40,699 nt of DNA from Bifidobacterium aesculapii (GTDB lineage: Bacteria; Actinomycetota; Actinomycetes; Actinomycetales; Bifidobacteriaceae). The position numbers were made by a program, and so were the translations under genes. The stretch is taken from positions 1 to 40,699 of the forward strand of contig NZ_BCFK01000024.1 of the NCBI RefSeq assembly GCF_001417815.1, given 5' to 3'. Of the stretch, positions 1-9,187 are shown piece by piece. Numbering within the stretch: the first letter of the stretch is position 1; the number at the start of each line of letters is the position of its first letter. The notes under the pieces are model-generated. The model saw nothing but the letters and a program-made list of their open reading frames with translations, ran no database searches and was not told the DNA's origin.

Positions 1-373
1 AAAGAACCAACCAACCACAAGAGGAAGGAACCCCAGGCGCCGAGCGGCAACAGACGACTAACCTACACCACCCCACCCACCAACGCAAACCCACACCACA
101 AAACAACCCCAAAACCCCCGGAAACACACGCCTCCACCGGCGTGTCGAAAACACGGCACCAAACACCACCAACCCCACCCCACCAACACCAACCCAACAC
201 CACAACCCCGAAAACAACAACCAAACAACAAACACACAACCAACCACACCAACCCCATGGTGCGGCAACACAACACCACCACAACCCCGGAAAACCAACA
301 ATCCCAACCCCCACAACACCAACCACTCACCACACCATGGGAAAGAAGGCCAATCGGGTCGGGCCGGATGGAA
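1..373. other. A/C-rich, G-poor intergenic region
   Basis: No convincing gene lies here. From about 62 to 336 the plus strand is almost entirely A and C, with very few G or T, unlike the GC-balanced DNA around it. A 7-bp hairpin (ACACGCC/GGCGTGT) lies at 126-145. The downstream gene ends at 374 on the minus strand, so a plus-strand gene to the left would end convergently here. One plus frame reaches a TAA at 59-61 with a basic tail and could be the last codons of such a gene, but about 20 codons are too few to call. C-rich, G-poor RNA is the classic composition of a Rho-loading (rut) site, so Rho-dependent termination of an upstream plus-strand transcript is an inference. Confidence 0.5.
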
Positions 374-1222
374 TCAGATGAGCCCCAGCGTACGGAATGC
401 GTTGGCGATGCCGTCATCATGAATGTCGGTGGTGACCAGATCGCAGAATCGTTCGATGCCGTGGACCGCATTGCCCATCGCCACCGACATGCCGGCGGCT
501 TTGAGCATGGCGGTGTCGTTGTCGCTGTCTCCCACGGCGACGGTGTCCTCGATGCGGTAGCCGAGCCGTGCCGCAACGTCACGTACCGCGGTGCCCTTGT
601 CCACTCCGTTGATGAGCAGCTCGCCATTGTTCGGCGAAATCGCGTCATACGAGCCGTGCACGGTCTCGAACCAGGCAGAGAGGTCATGCCGCGTCTGCTC
701 GAACGTCACATCCGGGTCGGGGCCGGTGAAATACGATCCTTTGCTCACATGGATGACCTGCCCCAGAGTGAAGCCTTCAGGCACCTCGACCTCATCGATG
801 AGATGCCAGAATCGCGCGAATTCCCCGCGGTCGAACGCCTTGCCCTTCGATTCGAGATAGCGACGGTACCCTTCGGAGATGTACATACCGTCCGCCCCCT
901 GCCATTGGTAGGCTTCGATGCCATGCGCGCGGAAGTACTCGTCGGCCGCATCAACCGCCTCAGGCGGAACCAAGTGCCGGAACAACACCTCATCGCCGAC
1001 GTTCGCCTGCGCACCGGCCACCGAGACGACGCCGTCGAATCCGAGCGCGAGGATGCTGCGCTCGATCTTCGGCATGGAACGTCCGGTGCAGATGAACAGC
1101 TTGTGCCCGTTGGCCTGTGCCTCGCTGCACGCCAGACGCGCGGACTCGGGCACGACATGGTTCTCATCCGCCAGTGTGCCGTCGATGTCGAGAAACACCA
1201 GTCTGGAATCGTTCGTCACCAT
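374..1222 (-). CDS. HAD-superfamily (Cof-type) sugar-phosphate phosphatase
   Basis: A soluble HAD phosphatase of the Cof/YidA type, about 282 residues, the usual length for this class with a large cap domain. Motif I (FLDIDGTLAD) is at the N-terminus and supplies the nucleophile and acid/base aspartates. Motif IV (VGDSDNDTAM) near residue 230 binds Mg2+ and is followed by the typical AAGMSVAMGNA stretch. The family dephosphorylates sugar phosphates or flavin/cofactor phosphates; the substrate cannot be read from sequence. The start is ATG 1222, or GTG 1219 directly after it, both behind AAAGGGGAG. The gene lies 38 bp downstream of glnE on the same strand and may be cotranscribed with it. Confidence 0.88.
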   Translation of the reverse strand: MVTNDSRLVFLDIDGTLADENHVVPESARLACSEAQANGHKLFICTGRSMPKIERSILALGFDGVVSVAGAQANVGDEVLFRHLVPPEAVDAADEYFRAHGIEAYQWQGADGMYISEGYRRYLESKGKAFDRGEFARFWHLIDEVEVPEGFTLGQVIHVSKGSYFTGPDPDVTFEQTRHDLSAWFETVHGSYDAISPNNGELLINGVDKGTAVRDVAARLGYRIEDTVAVGDSDNDTAMLKAAGMSVAMGNAVHGIERFCDLVTTDIHDDGIANAFRTLGLI

Positions 1223-1260
1223 ACTCCCCTTTCGAATCATCCATCGTCACCGTATGCCGG

Positions 1261-4200
1261 TCACCGTCCGTAGAAGAGCCGCTCGGTCACTTCCCTCGCC
1301 TTGCGCATGACGGCGAGCAGATCGTTCTCGAAATGCTGGCCACGGTTCGCGTCATAGCCGAGATAGACGGCGATGCCGCCCAGCGAATACATGTCGTCGG
1401 GCAGGATGTCCGCCTGGTTCGCGCGTCCGGACCACAGGTAGTTGCCGTTGCGCGCCGCCGTGCACATCGTCCATGCGTTGCGCAGCGTATACGCGTCCGC
1501 CTTGTCGATGATCTTGCGGCGCTCCAGTACGGCGAGCGCGGCGAGCGTGCCGCCGACGCGCAGCTCCTTGATGTCGCCGGCATGTCTCAACTGCATGAGC
1601 TGCACGGTCCATTCCACGTCGGACAATCCGCCTTTGCCGAGTTTCAGATGCCGGTCGCGGCGCACGTTGCGCGGCAGGCGTTCAGCCTCCATACGCGCTT
1701 TGAGCCTGCGGATGTCGCCGAGTTCGGTTTCGGTGAGATCCGTATGCGGGTAACGGAGCGTATCGGCGATGTTCGTGAGGAAATCACGGGCGAGTTCCTC
1801 GTCTCCGGCCGCGTACCGGGCGCGCAGCAGCGCCTGATGCTCCCACGTGCTCGCCCATGAACGATAGTATTCCTCACAGGAGGCATAGGAGCGTACGAGC
1901 GGCCCGTTCTTGCCTTCTGGGCGTAGGTCCAGATCGAGTTCGATCTTGGGTTCAAGCGTCGTAGGGCCTTGCAGGATCGCGCGCAGATCGTCCGTCACCT
2001 TGCGCGCGAAACGGTTCGCCTCGCCCTCGTCGGCGCCGGATGCGGGACGGTAGATGATGATCGCGTCGGCGTCGGAGCTGAAGTTGACCTCGCGCCCGCC
2101 GTACCGTCCCATGCCGATGATCGCCAATGACGCCGGCGCCTTGCCGCCCGTATCGCTAACGTGCCGGTTCACCGACCAGCGCAACGCGGCGTCGATGATC
2201 GCGTCGTACACGTCGGTCATGCCGCTGAGTGACGCGTCGCCGTCCATGACGCCGCTCATCCACGACAGGCCGATGCGTTCGATCTCATGACGGCGCATCG
2301 CGCGCATCGATGTGGCGAAATCGTTGATGTCGGCGGCGTTGCGCTCCAGTGAGGAGCGGCACTGCACGTCGAGGCTCGCCCGAGTGCGCGCCCGCAGTCT
2401 GGTGTCATCGCCCAGCCAGGTGACCGATTCGACGGATTTGTTGAGCGCGTCGCCGAGGAAGCGGGAATTGGACAGTACGTGGCACAGGCGTTGCGCGGCC
2501 GAGGGGGAATCGCGCAGGAATCCGAGGTATTCGCTTTCGGATCCGAAATGCTCTTCGAGCTTGCGCCAATTGAGCAGGCCCATGTCCGGATTCTGCCCTT
2601 GTCCGAGCCATTCGAGCGCGGCCGGCAGGATGATCCGGTTGATCTTCGCCGCGCGGGAGACGCCCGCTGTGAGTGCGACGACATGCCTCATGGCCGCGTC
2701 GGGATCGCCGAAGCCGATGGAGCTGAAGCGTTCGCGCGCCGCATCCGGGGTGAGGTTGATCTGATCGTCCTCCAACTGCGCGGAGACAGGCAGCATCGGA
2801 CGGTAGTAGATGTCGAGGTGCAGGTGGCGCACTTCACGTCGGGTCTCGTCGTACCGTTCCACGAGTTCCTCGGGATGCAGGTGGAACGTGCGTGCGACGC
2901 GGCGCAGCTCCTGGTTCTGGTTCAATGCGTCGACGTCGACGTCGCGTTTGCGTTCGAGCCCGCCGAGGTTGGCGGCGCCTCCGAGATCCGGGAACAGGTG
3001 GGTGCGTTTGAGCGCCCACATCTGCTGCCGGTGTTCGAGTACGCGTTCGAAACGGTAGTCGGAGGAAAGACGTGCGGCCTGCTTGCGTGAGATGTACCCG
3101 CCTTCCGCAAGCCGCGCCAATGATTCGAGCGTGGATCGCGTGCGCAGCGTCTCATCGGCGCGGCCATGCACGAGCTGAAGCATCTGGACCGTGAATTCCA
3201 CGTCGCGCAGCCCGCCTCGGCCGAGTTTGATCTCCCTGTCCTTGAGGGGCGCGGGGATGAGATCCTCGACGCGTTTGCGCATCTTGCGGCAGTCGTAGAC
3301 GAAATTGTCGCGTTTGGAGGCGGACCAGACGAACGGACGCGTCATGTCCATGTATGACCGTCCGAGTTCCGGGTCTCCGGCGACGGGACGCGCCTTGAGC
3401 AGCGCCTGGAACTCCCAGTTCTCCGCCCACTGCTCGTAGTAGCCCTTATGCGAGTCGATGGTGCGGACCAGTGGGCCGTCCTTGCCTTCCGGACGCAGTC
3501 CCCCGTCGATCTGCCACAGGGTGGGTTCGGCGACGCCCATGATCACGGACTGGCATACACGCTGCAGCGTGGTGGCCATCTTCGTGCCCGTGCGGATGAG
3601 CGTCTGACGGTCGACGGCGTCGTCGGCCGGCTCGACAGCGTAGATGAGATCCACGTCGGACACGTAGTTGAGTTCCTGCGCGCCGAGCTTGCCCATGCCG
3701 ATGATGACGAAACGCACATGTTCGCTTCCGGACACTTCATGCCTTGCGATGGCGAGGGCGCCTTCGAGCGCCGCATCCGCCAGATCGGACAATCCACGGC
3801 TGATGACCGGCTGGATGGCGCACGGATCGGTGGCCGTGGCGTCCTGTGCCATGATGGCGGCGAGCTGGCGACGGTAGGTGCCTCGCAATGCGGTGGTCGC
3901 CTCGGCGAGCGGCAACGAGGCGACGGGTGCGGCGGCGTCCTCGGGATCGGCGCCGACGGCTTTGAGGATATGCGCCCGACGCTGCGCCCGATCGTAGCAG
4001 TGGCTGTTGCAGCTGTCCTTGGAAGCGGCTTCGACGAGTCCCGGACGGAAGCGCATGAGCTTGCCAAGCGCATCGGAGACGCCGAGCACGGTGACGAGAC
4101 GCTCGAACGCCCCTTCGTCGGGAACCATCGTCTCGAAGTCGCGTCCCTGGCTTTGCACCGCGTTGGTGATGGAGACGAGGTTCGCGAGCGCGGCGTCCGG

Positions 4201-4362
4201 GTCGCATGCCTTGCCGAGGGCTCTGAGAATAAGCCGCAGGCGGCTATCGGGGACTCCATCCGATCTGAGCCGGTCGAACATGCCGCGTGCGTCATCGAGG
4301 TTCTGCAACCCTGCGCGAATCAGATCCATGGCCGTTGGGCGGAAGGCGTCATGTGCGTTCAT
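1261..4362 (-). CDS. glnE: Bifunctional glutamine synthetase adenylyltransferase/deadenylylase
   Basis: GlnE adds or removes AMP on glutamine synthetase and so tunes nitrogen assimilation. The 1033-residue length fits the actinobacterial form. Two nucleotidyltransferase domains are visible: GMGKLGAQE with SDVDLIY at about residues 222-241 (deadenylylase half) and GMGRYGGRE with SDADAII near 750-770 (adenylylase half). Each is followed by its own regulatory segment, with LRPEGKDGPLVR and LRPEGKNGPLVR repeats showing the internal duplication. There is no Shine-Dalgarno sequence. A TACATT hexamer sits 8 bp before the ATG, suggesting a leaderless or very short-leader mRNA. The HAD phosphatase follows on the same strand. 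No glnA or glnB lies in this window. Confidence 0.96.
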   Translation of the reverse strand: MNAHDAFRPTAMDLIRAGLQNLDDARGMFDRLRSDGVPDSRLRLILRALGKACDPDAALANLVSITNAVQSQGRDFETMVPDEGAFERLVTVLGVSDALGKLMRFRPGLVEAASKDSCNSHCYDRAQRRAHILKAVGADPEDAAAPVASLPLAEATTALRGTYRRQLAAIMAQDATATDPCAIQPVISRGLSDLADAALEGALAIARHEVSGSEHVRFVIIGMGKLGAQELNYVSDVDLIYAVEPADDAVDRQTLIRTGTKMATTLQRVCQSVIMGVAEPTLWQIDGGLRPEGKDGPLVRTIDSHKGYYEQWAENWEFQALLKARPVAGDPELGRSYMDMTRPFVWSASKRDNFVYDCRKMRKRVEDLIPAPLKDREIKLGRGGLRDVEFTVQMLQLVHGRADETLRTRSTLESLARLAEGGYISRKQAARLSSDYRFERVLEHRQQMWALKRTHLFPDLGGAANLGGLERKRDVDVDALNQNQELRRVARTFHLHPEELVERYDETRREVRHLHLDIYYRPMLPVSAQLEDDQINLTPDAARERFSSIGFGDPDAAMRHVVALTAGVSRAAKINRIILPAALEWLGQGQNPDMGLLNWRKLEEHFGSESEYLGFLRDSPSAAQRLCHVLSNSRFLGDALNKSVESVTWLGDDTRLRARTRASLDVQCRSSLERNAADINDFATSMRAMRRHEIERIGLSWMSGVMDGDASLSGMTDVYDAIIDAALRWSVNRHVSDTGGKAPASLAIIGMGRYGGREVNFSSDADAIIIYRPASGADEGEANRFARKVTDDLRAILQGPTTLEPKIELDLDLRPEGKNGPLVRSYASCEEYYRSWASTWEHQALLRARYAAGDEELARDFLTNIADTLRYPHTDLTETELGDIRRLKARMEAERLPRNVRRDRHLKLGKGGLSDVEWTVQLMQLRHAGDIKELRVGGTLAALAVLERRKIIDKADAYTLRNAWTMCTAARNGNYLWSGRANQADILPDDMYSLGGIAVYLGYDANRGQHFENDLLAVMRKAREVTERLFYGR

Positions 4363-4370
4363 ACTTAGCT

Positions 4371-4376
4371 AATGTA
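4371..4376 (-). promoter_or_regulatory. Candidate -10 element of glnE (leaderless start)
   Basis: On the minus strand TACATT is followed by 8 bases and then the glnE ATG (4362). No purine-rich ribosome site lies between, so transcription would begin at or a few bases before the start codon. Confidence 0.4.
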
Positions 4377-4517
4377 CACCGTGAGGCGCGCCCATACGGG
4401 CAACGCCCTTCGACGGATGGCCTGATCGGAATGCGTTAGACTGATTGACGGCCGCACGGACGGCCGTATTGTCGTTTCACGCGGTGCCGTTCCTCGGCGC
4501 GGAGTCGTGCGTCGGCA

Positions 4518-4546
4518 TTGTCGTCCCCACGCATCGTGGGTATGGT
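4518..4546 (+). promoter_or_regulatory. Candidate promoter of the small membrane protein gene
   Basis: TTGTCG (4518-4523), a 17-bp spacer and TATGGT (4541-4546) form a reasonable sigma-70-type promoter. It lies directly before the GGAGGGATCG ribosome site of the gene starting at 4562. Confidence 0.45.
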
Positions 4547-4561
4547 TCGGAGGGATCGCTT

Positions 4562-4903
4562 ATGAGCACTGTGGATATCGTCATCACCGTCGCCGTGTGC
4601 GTGGTGGGAGTGCCGCTCGGCATGTTCTTCGGGTTCATCCCGATGCGCACGTCCAATCTGTCGGAGGAGCAGAACAGACTGTCGCAGACGTTGGGCGTCA
4701 TCGGCGTGGGATTGATCATCGTGCTGATCTTCACCAAGCAGGACGCCGCCTCGTGGGCTGCGACCTTCGCGATGATCGCGGGCGTCCTCATCGCGAAGAT
4801 TCCGCCGCTGCACCGTTGGGCGCTCAGGCGGTTCCCCGTGTTGCGCCCCGCTCGCGACGACTCGGATGGGAAGTCGGGCAAAGGCGGCAGGAAGCGCAAA
4901 TAA
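4562..4903 (+). CDS. Small integral membrane protein, unknown function
   Basis: A 113-residue protein of unrecognised family. Three hydrophobic segments are visible: residues about 4-22 (VDIVITVAVCVVGVPLGMFF), about 44-58 (LGVIGVGLIIVLIF) and about 66-80 (WAATFAMIAGVLIA). A strongly basic tail rich in Arg and Lys (ending GGRKRK) is probably cytoplasmic. The start at ATG 4562 is supported by GGAGGG seven bases upstream; an upstream in-frame extension lacks such a site. It is transcribed divergently from glnE and convergently with metF, so it stands alone. No catalytic motif is seen. Confidence 0.75.
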   Translation: MSTVDIVITVAVCVVGVPLGMFFGFIPMRTSNLSEEQNRLSQTLGVIGVGLIIVLIFTKQDAASWAATFAMIAGVLIAKIPPLHRWALRRFPVLRPARDDSDGKSGKGGRKRK

Positions 4904-4955
4904 CGGCGGGGCCGGCTCCGCTATGCGAGACCGGCCTGTGCCATTGTGCTTCCGT

Positions 4956-4993
4956 GGCCGGTGCACGGGTCGGCGATGATCCGCGCACCGGCC
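4956..4993. terminator. Hairpin between convergent genes
   Basis: A perfect 9-bp stem (GGCCGGTGC/GCACCGGCC) with a 20-base loop lies between the ends of the small membrane protein gene and metF. It has no T-run on either side, so it is at best a weak or shared terminator. Confidence 0.35.
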
Positions 4994-5009
4994 GCATGGT
5001 TTGTCACGT

Positions 5010-5858
5010 TCACTCGGTGGTGAACAACGGACGCACGTTGCGCCAGATGCGACGTGTGGTGGCGGGACGGTTCATCGTGTACAGGTGCACGCCGTCGACG
5101 CCGTGCGCCACCAGATCGGTGATCTGGGCGGACGCATAGTTGATGCCCGCCTCACGCAACGTGGGTACGTCGCCGCCCCACCGTTCCAGCAGCGCCTCGA
5201 CGGCGTCCGGCACGCGCGTGTTGTTCTTCGCCGCCATGGAGCGCAGTGATTTGGCGCCGCTGATCGGCATGATGCCGGCTTCGATGGGAACGTCGATTCC
5301 CGCGGCGCGCGCCTTGTCCACGAACCGGTAGAAATCCTCGTTGTCATAGAACAGTTGGGAGATGAGATGCGTGGCGCCCGCATCCACCTTCTCCTTGAGA
5401 TGCTTGATGTCCTCGTCGAGCGACACGGCTTGGAAATGCCCTTCCGGGTAGCAGGCGCCGAATACCTTGAACGCCGGCTTGCGTTCCCGGATGTAGCGCA
5501 CCAGATCCACGGCGTGTTCGAACACGCCGACCGGGGTCTCGCCCTCGATGTAGTCGCCGCGCAACGCGAGCACGGCCTCCACTCCGGCATGTTCGAACAT
5601 GTCCAGGGCCTCGTCGACCTTCGCTTCGTCGGAGTAGAGCGCGGTCAGGTGGGCGACGGTGGGGATCCGGTATTCCTTGCGGATCGTGTTGGCGATGCGC
5701 GCGGTGGCGGTACGGTCGGCGTGCGTGCCGTGACCGTAGGTCACCGAGATGAAGTCCGGATCGAGCCCCTGCAGGCCGTCGAGCGTGTCGTAGATGGTGC
5801 CGACGGGGGCGTCTCGTTTCGGCGGAAACACTTCGAGCGAGAACATGGGCTTGTGCAT
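5010..5858 (-). CDS. metF: 5,10-methylenetetrahydrofolate reductase
   Basis: MetF reduces 5,10-methylene-THF to 5-methyl-THF, the methyl donor used by MetE. The 282-residue single TIM barrel matches the bacterial FAD enzyme. Visible signatures are the N-terminal SLEVFPPK, carrying the catalytic Glu, then VTYGHGTHADRT, and LRGDYIEGE with the Asp that contacts FAD/folate. LISQLFYDNEDFYRF and GIMPISGAKSL are also typical. The ATG has the ribosome site GAAGGAGAG. metE lies 76 bp upstream on the same strand, so the two genes form a methionine unit whose products act in sequence. A 15-bp hairpin separates them and may set their relative expression. Confidence 0.96.
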   Translation of the reverse strand: MHKPMFSLEVFPPKRDAPVGTIYDTLDGLQGLDPDFISVTYGHGTHADRTATARIANTIRKEYRIPTVAHLTALYSDEAKVDEALDMFEHAGVEAVLALRGDYIEGETPVGVFEHAVDLVRYIRERKPAFKVFGACYPEGHFQAVSLDEDIKHLKEKVDAGATHLISQLFYDNEDFYRFVDKARAAGIDVPIEAGIMPISGAKSLRSMAAKNNTRVPDAVEALLERWGGDVPTLREAGINYASAQITDLVAHGVDGVHLYTMNRPATTRRIWRNVRPLFTTE

Positions 5859-5876
5859 GATGGTCTCTCCTTCACG

Positions 5877-5910
5877 ACGTGGGGCTCCCTGCGGTCAGGG
5901 AGCCCCACGT
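5877..5910 (-). terminator. 15-bp perfect hairpin between metE and metF
   Basis: The arms ACGTGGGGCTCCCTG and CAGGGAGCCCCACGT close a 4-base loop. The stem ends 18 bases before the metF ATG and leaves its ribosome site free. No T-run follows in the minus direction, so an intrinsic terminator is doubtful. An mRNA-stabilising or partially attenuating hairpin in a metE-metF transcript is an alternative reading. Confidence 0.6.
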
Positions 5911-5934
5911 AATCGGTCATGGTCTATCGGCGAT

Positions 5935-8241
5935 TCACTTCGCCAATTCGGCACGGACCGCCTTGGCGGCGGCTACGAGATGCTCGAGGCTCGGCCAGGT
6001 CTCGGCGTTGCCGCGGGTCTTCAGACCGCAATCCGGGTTGATCCAGACCTTCTCCACGTCCATCTTCTTGAGGATCTCGTGGATGCGGTCCACGATCTCC
6101 GCTTCGGAGGGGATGCGAGGCGAGTGGATGTCGTAGACGCCCGGACCGGCCTCGGTCTCGAAGTCGGCCTCATGGATGGCGTCGAGCACGACGAGATCGC
6201 CGCGTGAGGCCTCGAAGGAGATCACGTCGGCGTCCATCGCGTCGATGTCGCGGATGATGTCGTTGAACTCCGAGTAGCACATGTGCGTGTGGATCTGCGT
6301 GGTCGGCTTGACGCCGGAGTGCACGAGACGGAACGCGGGCACGGCCCAGTCGAGGTACTTCACGTGCCAGTCGGTCTTGCGCAGCGGCAGCTTCTCGCGC
6401 AGCGCGGCCTCGTCGATCTGGATGACCTTGATGCCGGCGGCCTCGAGGTCGAGCACTTCGTCGCGGATGGCGAGGGCGAGCTGTTCGGTCTGCTGCTCGT
6501 GCGTGATGTCCTCGCGCGGCCAGGACCAGTTGAGGATGGTCACCGGGCCGGTGAGCATGCCCTTCATGACGTGCTTCGTGCGGCTCTGCGCGTAGGCCGA
6601 CCATGCCACGGTGATCGGCTTGGCGCGGGAGACGTCGCCCCAGACGATCGGGGGCTTGACACAGCGGGTGCCGTAGGACTGGACCCACGCGTTCTTGGTG
6701 AACAGGAACCCGTTGAGGTTCTGGCCGAAGTATTCGACCATGTCGTTGCGCTCGAACTCGCCGTGGACGAGGACATCGAGGCCGATCTCCTCCTGATGCC
6801 TGATGCAGGCGTCGATCTGCCCCTTGATGAACTCGTCGTACGCTTCCTTGGTGATCTCGCCCTTGCGGAACTTGGCGCGTTCGGCGCGCACTTCGCGCGT
6901 CTGCGGGAAGGATCCGATCGTGGTGGTGGGCAGCAGCGGCAGCCCGAGGGCCTCTCGCTGGAGCTTCTGGCGCTCGGCGCGGGCCGGCTGGCGCGTGTAG
7001 TCGGCGTCGGTGAGGGCCGCGATGCGTTCGGCGACCTTCGGGTCGGCCGCTACGCGGGTGCCGTCGAACAGCGCCTGGTTGGCGGCGAGGGCGGCGTCGG
7101 CCTTGCGTTCGTCGTCGGTCGCGTCGGCGAGCGCGGCGATCTCCTTGAGTTCGCCCAGCTTCTCGACGGCGAACGCGAAATGCTTGAGCACGGCCGGGTC
7201 GAGGGCGGTTTCGCCTTCGGTGCTGAACGGCACGTGCAGCAGGGAGCTGGCGGTGGAGACGGCCACGTTCGCGGTCTTCTCCTTGAGGGCGTCGACGAGT
7301 CCGAGGCTCACGGCGTAGTTGTTGCGCCAGATGTTGCGGCCGTTGACCACGCCGGCGAAGATGGTGGTGTTCTCGGCGACGCCGTACTTGTCGACGGCGG
7401 CGAGGTTCTCGTCCTTGCCTTCGTTGAGGTCGAGGCCGATGCCGTCGAATCCGAGCAGGTTCACGGTCTCGTAGATGTCGGCGATGTGGCCGAAGTAGGT
7501 GTTGAGCAGGACCTTGACCTTGCCGTCGCGGGCGGGCAGGATCTTCGCGTACAGGCTCTTGAACAGCTCGACGTCGCCCGGCTGCTTGTCGAGCACGAGG
7601 TACGGCTCGTCGAGTTGGACCCACGCGGCGCCGAGTTCGGCGAACCTCGTGAGCACTTCGGCGTAGACGGCGGCCACGGCGTTGACCAGGCCCTTGTCGT
7701 AGGTGAGCTCCTGCGCGTTGTCGTCGCGGGAGAGCTTGAGGAAGGTGTACGGGCCGATGAGCACCGGCTTGGTGTCGATGCCGAGCGCCTTGGCCTCGTT
7801 GTACTCGTCGAACGGCTTGGTGCCGTTGAGCTTGATCTCGGTGGACGGCTCGATCTCCGGGACGATGTAGTGGTAGTTGGTGGTGAACCACTTCTTCATC
7901 GGCAGGGCGGTGACGTCGCCCTTGTCGCCCTGGTATCCGCGGGACATGGCGAACAGGGTCTCCTCCGGCTCGGTGAAGCCGAGACGCTGGTAGCGTTCCG
8001 GAATCACGTTGAGCAGGATGGCCGTGTCGAGCAGCTGGTCGAAGTAGCTGAAGTCGTTGCTGGGAATGAGGTCCACGCCGGCGGCGGCCTGGAGTTTCCA
8101 GTGCTTGGCGCGCAGCTCCTTGGCGGTGGCGTGCACCTCATCGAGCGTGGCGTTGCCCTTCCAGTAGGCCTCGATGATCTTCTTGAGTTCTCGGTTCTGA
8201 CCGATGCGCGGGAATCCGGACACGGACGTGAGTGCAGCCAT
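5935..8241 (-). CDS. metE: Cobalamin-independent methionine synthase
   Basis: MetE transfers the methyl group of 5-methyltetrahydropteroyl-tri-L-glutamate to homocysteine without B12. The 768-residue length is standard for the two-barrel enzyme. The C-terminal half carries the zinc ligands: [12 protein letters not shown] near residue 650 and [10 protein letters not shown] near residue 735. The N-terminal barrel starts with [14 protein letters not shown], which binds folate. [14 protein letters not shown] marks the start of the catalytic half. The start is ATG 8241 behind GGAGGATTC. metF follows downstream. Upstream, a palindrome overlaps a candidate promoter (8341-8370), so repressor control is plausible. 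Confidence 0.97.
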   Translation of the reverse strand: MAALTSVSGFPRIGQNRELKKIIEAYWKGNATLDEVHATAKELRAKHWKLQAAAGVDLIPSNDFSYFDQLLDTAILLNVIPERYQRLGFTEPEETLFAMSRGYQGDKGDVTALPMKKWFTTNYHYIVPEIEPSTEIKLNGTKPFDEYNEAKALGIDTKPVLIGPYTFLKLSRDDNAQELTYDKGLVNAVAAVYAEVLTRFAELGAAWVQLDEPYLVLDKQPGDVELFKSLYAKILPARDGKVKVLLNTYFGHIADIYETVNLLGFDGIGLDLNEGKDENLAAVDKYGVAENTTIFAGVVNGRNIWRNNYAVSLGLVDALKEKTANVAVSTASSLLHVPFSTEGETALDPAVLKHFAFAVEKLGELKEIAALADATDDERKADAALAANQALFDGTRVAADPKVAERIAALTDADYTRQPARAERQKLQREALGLPLLPTTTIGSFPQTREVRAERAKFRKGEITKEAYDEFIKGQIDACIRHQEEIGLDVLVHGEFERNDMVEYFGQNLNGFLFTKNAWVQSYGTRCVKPPIVWGDVSRAKPITVAWSAYAQSRTKHVMKGMLTGPVTILNWSWPREDITHEQQTEQLALAIRDEVLDLEAAGIKVIQIDEAALREKLPLRKTDWHVKYLDWAVPAFRLVHSGVKPTTQIHTHMCYSEFNDIIRDIDAMDADVISFEASRGDLVVLDAIHEADFETEAGPGVYDIHSPRIPSEAEIVDRIHEILKKMDVEKVWINPDCGLKTRGNAETWPSLEHLVAAAKAVRAELAK

Positions 8242-8340
8242 GAATCCTCCATACTGCTGACGTTAACGAAACGGCTTTCAACCCGCCCAGCCTATCAAAC
8301 ACATCCGCGAACAGGGTCATCAATGACATCTACGTGTCGC

Positions 8341-8370
8341 TATAAACCGGCTTTATACCGCCGTTTTCAA
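8341..8370 (-). promoter_or_regulatory. Candidate metE promoter with overlapping palindromic operator
   Basis: On the minus strand TTGAAA (8365-8370), an 18-bp spacer and TTTATA (8341-8346) resemble a promoter. The inverted repeat TATAAA-GCCGG-TTTATA (8341-8357) covers the -10 and part of the spacer, the usual position of a repressor operator. The leader to the metE ATG would be about 90-100 nt. The regulator is not in this window. Confidence 0.4.
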
Positions 8371-8493
8371 GACCTTCGCCGTGGATACCCGATAGTTCGG
8401 CGGGCGTACGAAGCGCAAGTATAAGGTGGCGGCGACGCCTCGACGCGCCCGTGACCGCATGCCGATACCACGTCACACCGCCTCGGAGAACGG

Positions 8494-8511
8494 CGGCGCG
8501 TCATCGCGCCG
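8494..8511 (-). terminator. Hairpin after the SixA-like gene
   Basis: A 7-bp GC stem (CGGCGCG/CGCGCCG) with a 4-base loop begins 8 bp past the stop of the SixA-like gene in its direction of transcription. No clear T-run follows. Confidence 0.35.
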
Positions 8512-8518
8512 GCGCCCG

Positions 8519-9076
8519 TCAGTCGAAATCGGAGGAGCTCATCACGGCGAGCAGGTCGCCGGAGTGGACCTGCCATTGGTTGAACGGCTTGTCCGATCCG
8601 AACACCACCACGCCCGCGGTCTGTAGGCCGAGATTGAGCAGGTCGAGCCGTTCGGGGTCCGATTCCGATGAGGCGAGCCACTGGCTGGCTATCGATACGG
8701 TGGGCTCGTGACCGAGCACCATGAGCACGCGTGTCTTGTCCTTGGCGTGCGCAAGCTCGTCGAACACGGACTGCATGCCCGCGTCATACAGGCTCTGATG
8801 GTAGTCGACCTTGGGCTTGTCTCCGAAGACCTTGAGCATCCGCTCCAAGGTCTGGCGAGCGCGCGCGGCGGCCGAACAGGCGATGGCATCGGGCGTGAGC
8901 TTCATCTCGGCGAGGCCTTTGGCGACCTTCTTCGCCTGTTTGAGCCCCTTCGCCGTAAGCGCGCGGCCGTAGTCCCCTTCCTGACCGAACGGCTCCGCCT
9001 TCGCGTGCCGCATGATGACGAGGATATGGCCGTAGCCTTTGGCCCGTTTCGCTACCTTGTTCGGATTGACTCCCAC
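8519..9076 (-). CDS. SixA-like histidine phosphatase family protein
   Basis: A 185-residue member of the histidine (RHG) phosphatase superfamily, closest in layout to SixA, which removes phosphate from phosphohistidine. The phosphohistidine motif MRHAKAEP is near residue 20 and the second catalytic His is in LGHEPTVS near residue 120. GRALTAKGLKQAKKVA and CSAAARARQT match the SixA core. I place the start at GTG 9076, with GGGAGG five bases upstream. An ATG further up (9172) lacks such a site and would add a non-conserved Arg-rich extension. Substrate is unproven; actinobacterial relatives are often annotated simply as histidine phosphatases. Confidence 0.85.
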   Translation of the reverse strand: MGVNPNKVAKRAKGYGHILVIMRHAKAEPFGQEGDYGRALTAKGLKQAKKVAKGLAEMKLTPDAIACSAAARARQTLERMLKVFGDKPKVDYHQSLYDAGMQSVFDELAHAKDKTRVLMVLGHEPTVSIASQWLASSESDPERLDLLNLGLQTAGVVVFGSDKPFNQWQVHSGDLLAVMSSSDFD

Positions 9077-9187
9077 GTGGGCCTCCCAGCCTCGACGTCC
9101 ATCGCGCGGCCGGAGCCGAAACGGCTTCGGATGCGGCCGCGCGAGATACAGCGAACCATTATATCGCCTCACGAGGCGGCGTCGCCA

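Noticed and set aside
63..687. Long minus-strand frames over the A/C-rich left end
   Set aside because: They encode Trp/Val/Gly/Cys low-complexity runs that follow from composition, with no start site and no recognisable domain.
6283..8424. Long plus-strand frame opposite metE
   Set aside because: Antisense shadow of a clear MetE gene; Val/Leu/Gly/Asp-rich translation without domains.
8242..8518. Known methionine-related riboswitch upstream of metE
   Set aside because: I could not fit SAM, SAH or cobalamin riboswitch core motifs to this leader by eye; a covariance-model scan would settle it.
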